From the NCBI GenBank assembly GCA_022825065.1, contig JAJDYR010000044.1, positions 1-64,000 of the forward strand: a stretch of DNA of 64,000 nt, given 5' to 3'. Position 1 is the stretch's first letter. Every line of letters starts with the position of its first letter. This stretch comes from a bacterium. Lineage in GTDB: Bacteria; UBA8248. Shown in pieces: positions 62,528 through 64,000 of the stretch. Both the position numbers and the translations under genes were made by a program. The notes under the pieces are model-generated. The model had not been told where the DNA came from. It did not search any database and saw nothing but the letters and a program-made list of their open reading frames with translations.

Positions 62528-62578
62528 GTCATTCCGGCAATCAATGCCGACCGAGGAAGGCGGGATTGCCGGAATGAC
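62528..62578. repeat. ATTCCGG palindrome, perfect 15-bp arms
   Basis: GTCATTCCGGCAATC (62528-62542) and its perfect inverse GATTGCCGGAATGAC (62564-62578) around a 21-bp centre CAATGCCGACCGAGG-type. The left half is nearly identical to 6608-6636. Confidence 0.8.
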
Positions 62579-62620
62579 GAACAAAACCGCACCGCCTTTT
62601 CCAAGGACATGTCTCGACCT

Positions 62621-62644
62621 GGGACAGGCACAGAGGCCTGTCCC
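62621..62644. repeat. GTAGGG-type hairpin 6
   Basis: Stem GGGACAGGC/GCCTGTCCC (9 bp) with loop ACAGAG, followed by CCTACGC (GTAGGG family on the minus strand). Close in sequence to hairpin 2 at 79-98. Confidence 0.75.
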
Positions 62645-62729
62645 TACGCACCCCCTCCCCGATCGGCTCCATACCCCGAATCACGAAATCAGGACTTTTT
62701 CAGCAACCCCTTGAAAGGGAAACTTCATA

Positions 62730-62851
62730 AAGGCAACCCCCCCTACCCCCCCTTGTCAGGGGGGCAAGAAAAAGCAAAGCCCCCCTCAGCCCGGCGGGAG
62801 CGCATCGTCTTTTTTACCCCCCCTGACAAGGGGGGGTAGGGGGGGGTTGCT
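62730..62851. repeat. Long C-tract/G-tract palindromic element, copy D
   Basis: Left arm AAGGCAACCCC...TTGTCAGGGGGG and right arm ACCCCCCCTGACAAGG...GGGTTGC. Centre AAGAAAAAGCAAAGCCCCCCTC then CAGCCCGGCGGGAGCGCATCG, closely like copies B and C. It lies inside the outer terminal repeats of the nested element. Confidence 0.78.
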
Positions 62852-62946
62852 TCTAAAGTAGAGAGGGTCAAAAGGCGGCTCCCGGCGTGAGGAAAGAGGC
62901 GTTGGTGGTTTGCGGGGACGCATACGGGACTTTTTCAACAACCCCG

Positions 62947-63681
62947 CTAATCGAGGGCGTCCAGCCTTAAATCCCGCGTCAGGCGCAGGAGCCTGCCTGC
63001 GGCCTCGGTGCCCGGGGCTGCGCGCGCGATAATCTCGTCCACTTCCGCCAGATGGGGGATTACGCCCAAGAGCGGGGCGTCCGCACCGCAAAGCTCGGCG
63101 ACCGCCGCCGGGTTGCGCTCCGCCGCCGGCGTGGCCTCCCCCGTCGTGTCGGAGAGGATGACGCCCAAAATCGTAAGGCCCTGCCTTTTCGCCTCCCGCA
63201 CGCTCAAGAGCGTGTGGTTGATGGTTCCCAGCCCCAGCGGGGCGACGAGCACGAGGGGCAGATTCGCGCGGCGCGCCAAATCGCTCATCAAGACGCTTTC
63301 AGTTAAAGGGGCGAGTAAACCGCCCGCCCCCTCGACGAGCAGGGGGCCGCCTTCTGCTTTGAGGGCTTCAATCGAACCTGCGATGCTTTCCAAGTCCGGC
63401 GGCTCGCCCTCGCGCTCGGCCGCGTGAGCGGGCGTCAAGGGAACCTCGTATCTGTAGGGGCAAATCTCTTCCAGGGGACGTGGGTCGCCCGACGCCTTCT
63501 TCAAGGCCAGGGCGTCGCGGGGTACGAGGCGACCATCCTTAAGAGCGCAGCCCGATTCGGCGGGCTTCATCACCCTGGGGTTTCTTCCCGCAGCCGCCCA
63601 GCGGGCCGCGATGACGCAGCCGGCCACCGTCTTTCCCACGCCGGTTCCCGTTCCGGTCAAAAAGATGGCAATATCGGACAT
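62947..63681 (-). CDS. bioD: ATP-dependent dethiobiotin synthetase
   Basis: A 244-residue enzyme that closes the ureido ring in biotin synthesis using CO2, ATP and diaminopelargonic acid. P-loop GTGTGVGKTVAG (10-21), MKPAESGCA with the substrate-binding Lys/Ser, LLVEGAGGLLAPL and LPLVLVAPLGLGTINHTLL. Slightly longer than E. coli BioD and with an Ala/Leu/Arg-rich C-terminus. No other biotin gene in the window. Start ATG at 63681 lies only 26 bp from the start of the divergent TusA-like gene. Its stop touches the nested repeat element. Confidence 0.9.
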   Translation of the reverse strand: MSDIAIFLTGTGTGVGKTVAGCVIAARWAAAGRNPRVMKPAESGCALKDGRLVPRDALALKKASGDPRPLEEICPYRYEVPLTPAHAAEREGEPPDLESIAGSIEALKAEGGPLLVEGAGGLLAPLTESVLMSDLARRANLPLVLVAPLGLGTINHTLLSVREAKRQGLTILGVILSDTTGEATPAAERNPAAVAELCGADAPLLGVIPHLAEVDEIIARAAPGTEAAGRLLRLTRDLRLDALD

Positions 63682-63707
63682 TGGATGAACCTCATGAGGA
63701 GCCGAAA

Positions 63708-63938
63708 ATGAGCCGCGCTGAAACCATCGACCTCACGGGCGAACTCTGCCCCATGAACTGGGTGCGAACCAAGCTCGCGCTCGAGGCGATGGCGCCGGGC
63801 GATACGCTCGAAGTATGGCTCGACGCGGGCGAGGCCGCCACCAGCGTTCCCAAGAGCGCCGCCGCCGAGGGCCACGCCGTCCGGAGCGCAACGCCGGATG
63901 ATGAGGGCCGCGTGAGGGTTGTGATTCAGAAAAACTAA
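63708..63938 (+). CDS. TusA-like sulfurtransferase/sulfur-carrier protein
   Basis: A 76-residue TusA/SirA/YedF-family protein. Start at 63708 has GAGGAG six bases upstream; a leading ATG at 63681 in the same frame (overlapping the bioD start) is less likely. The active-site Cys C14 lies in DLTGELCPMNWVRTKLAL, the first helix of the fold; the second Pro of the canonical CPxP is Asn here. Substrate/partner unknown; family members move sulfane sulfur to tRNA-modification or cofactor-synthesis enzymes, and biotin needs sulfur, but no direct link is shown. Confidence 0.85.
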   Translation: MSRAETIDLTGELCPMNWVRTKLALEAMAPGDTLEVWLDAGEAATSVPKSAAAEGHAVRSATPDDEGRVRVVIQKN

Positions 63939-64000
63939 TCAACACCGAATATACTCAGCCTTTCCCATTGCCGCCGCAATTTCGTAGCTAAAGAATACAC
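63939..64000. other. 3' edge of the window
   Basis: Sixty-two bases after the TusA-like gene: no gene, repeat or hairpin recognised. The sequence ends inside this intergenic stretch. Confidence 0.6.

Larger units (their letters stand above)
62438..62945. mobile_element. Nested element with perfect 15-bp terminal inverted repeats
   Basis: GGGGTTGTTGAAAAA (62438-62452) is perfectly inverted at 62931-62945. Within these ends lies a second, slightly divergent pair (GGGGCTGTTGGAAAAGTC at 62484-62501 and its inverse-like partner at 62693-62710), which encloses an ATTCCGG palindrome and a GTAGGG hairpin. To the right of that is a full long palindrome (62730-62851). The right end abuts the bioD stop codon. 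No transposase gene. The element fills the complete gap between two genes. Confidence 0.7.

Overview
The window is GC-rich chromosomal DNA from a Gram-negative (double-membrane) bacterium. It encodes a complete Tol-Pal set, several lipoproteins with lipoboxes, a periplasmic lytic transglycosylase and NAD-dependent DNA ligase. GTG and TTG starts are common. The mix of CaiB/BaiF CoA-transferase, luciferase-like flavin oxidoreductases, amidases, an Ldh-family dehydrogenase and a tungsten aldehyde oxidoreductase resembles uncultured soil or sediment lineages around Tectomicrobia, Nitrospinota or former Deltaproteobacteria. That placement is inference and could be wrong.

Layout. 1-7322: accessory region with a tyrosine recombinase, two paralogous alanine-rich surface lipoproteins with TbpB-like C-termini, and a repeat-packed intergenic stretch. 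7323-26140: metabolic genes (NAGPA-type glycosidase, gamma-glutamyltransferase, sugar nucleotidyltransferase, lone xanthine-dehydrogenase-type molybdenum subunit, PAC2 protein, two flavin oxidoreductases, TypA, cyclophilin, BON lipoprotein, small-subunit/amidase pair, GlyA, DUF3151). 23894-27941: a compact aldehyde:ferredoxin oxidoreductase operon (4Fe-4S protein, FAD reductase, AOR, MoaD/ThiS-like), closed by an intrinsic terminator. 28101-36783: three EamA transporters, DinB-like protein, LOG protein, endonuclease/phosphatase-family protein, CoA-transferase, a Nudix gene coupled to a degenerate histidine kinase, and an Ldh-family dehydrogenase. 36855-42506: two CNNM/CorC proteins, GalU, LigA. 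42522-48059: cpoB-pal-tolB-tolA-tolR-tolQ on the minus strand. 48205-59557: peptidases and murein turnover (Slt, AnmK, NagA, D-aminoacylase) plus a FimV-like TPR protein. 59567-63938: an unknown protein, an orphan TRAP-type binding protein, a K+ channel, BioD and a TusA-like protein.

The non-coding DNA is unusual. Nearly all long intergenic gaps are filled with a few repeat modules: a ~120-160 bp palindrome with C-tract/G-tract arms, small hairpins flanked by GTAGGG with varying but complementary stems, ATTCCGG palindromes, and terminal inverted repeats containing TTGTTGAAAAA. The last of these delimit a nested element that fills the whole gap between the K+ channel gene and bioD.

Candidates for second-look biology are the nested element, the recombinase plus lipoprotein pair, the Nudix/pseudo-kinase pair, the terminator that hides the cpoB ribosome binding site, and the AtzG-like partner of the amidase. 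No tRNA, rRNA or CRISPR array was seen.
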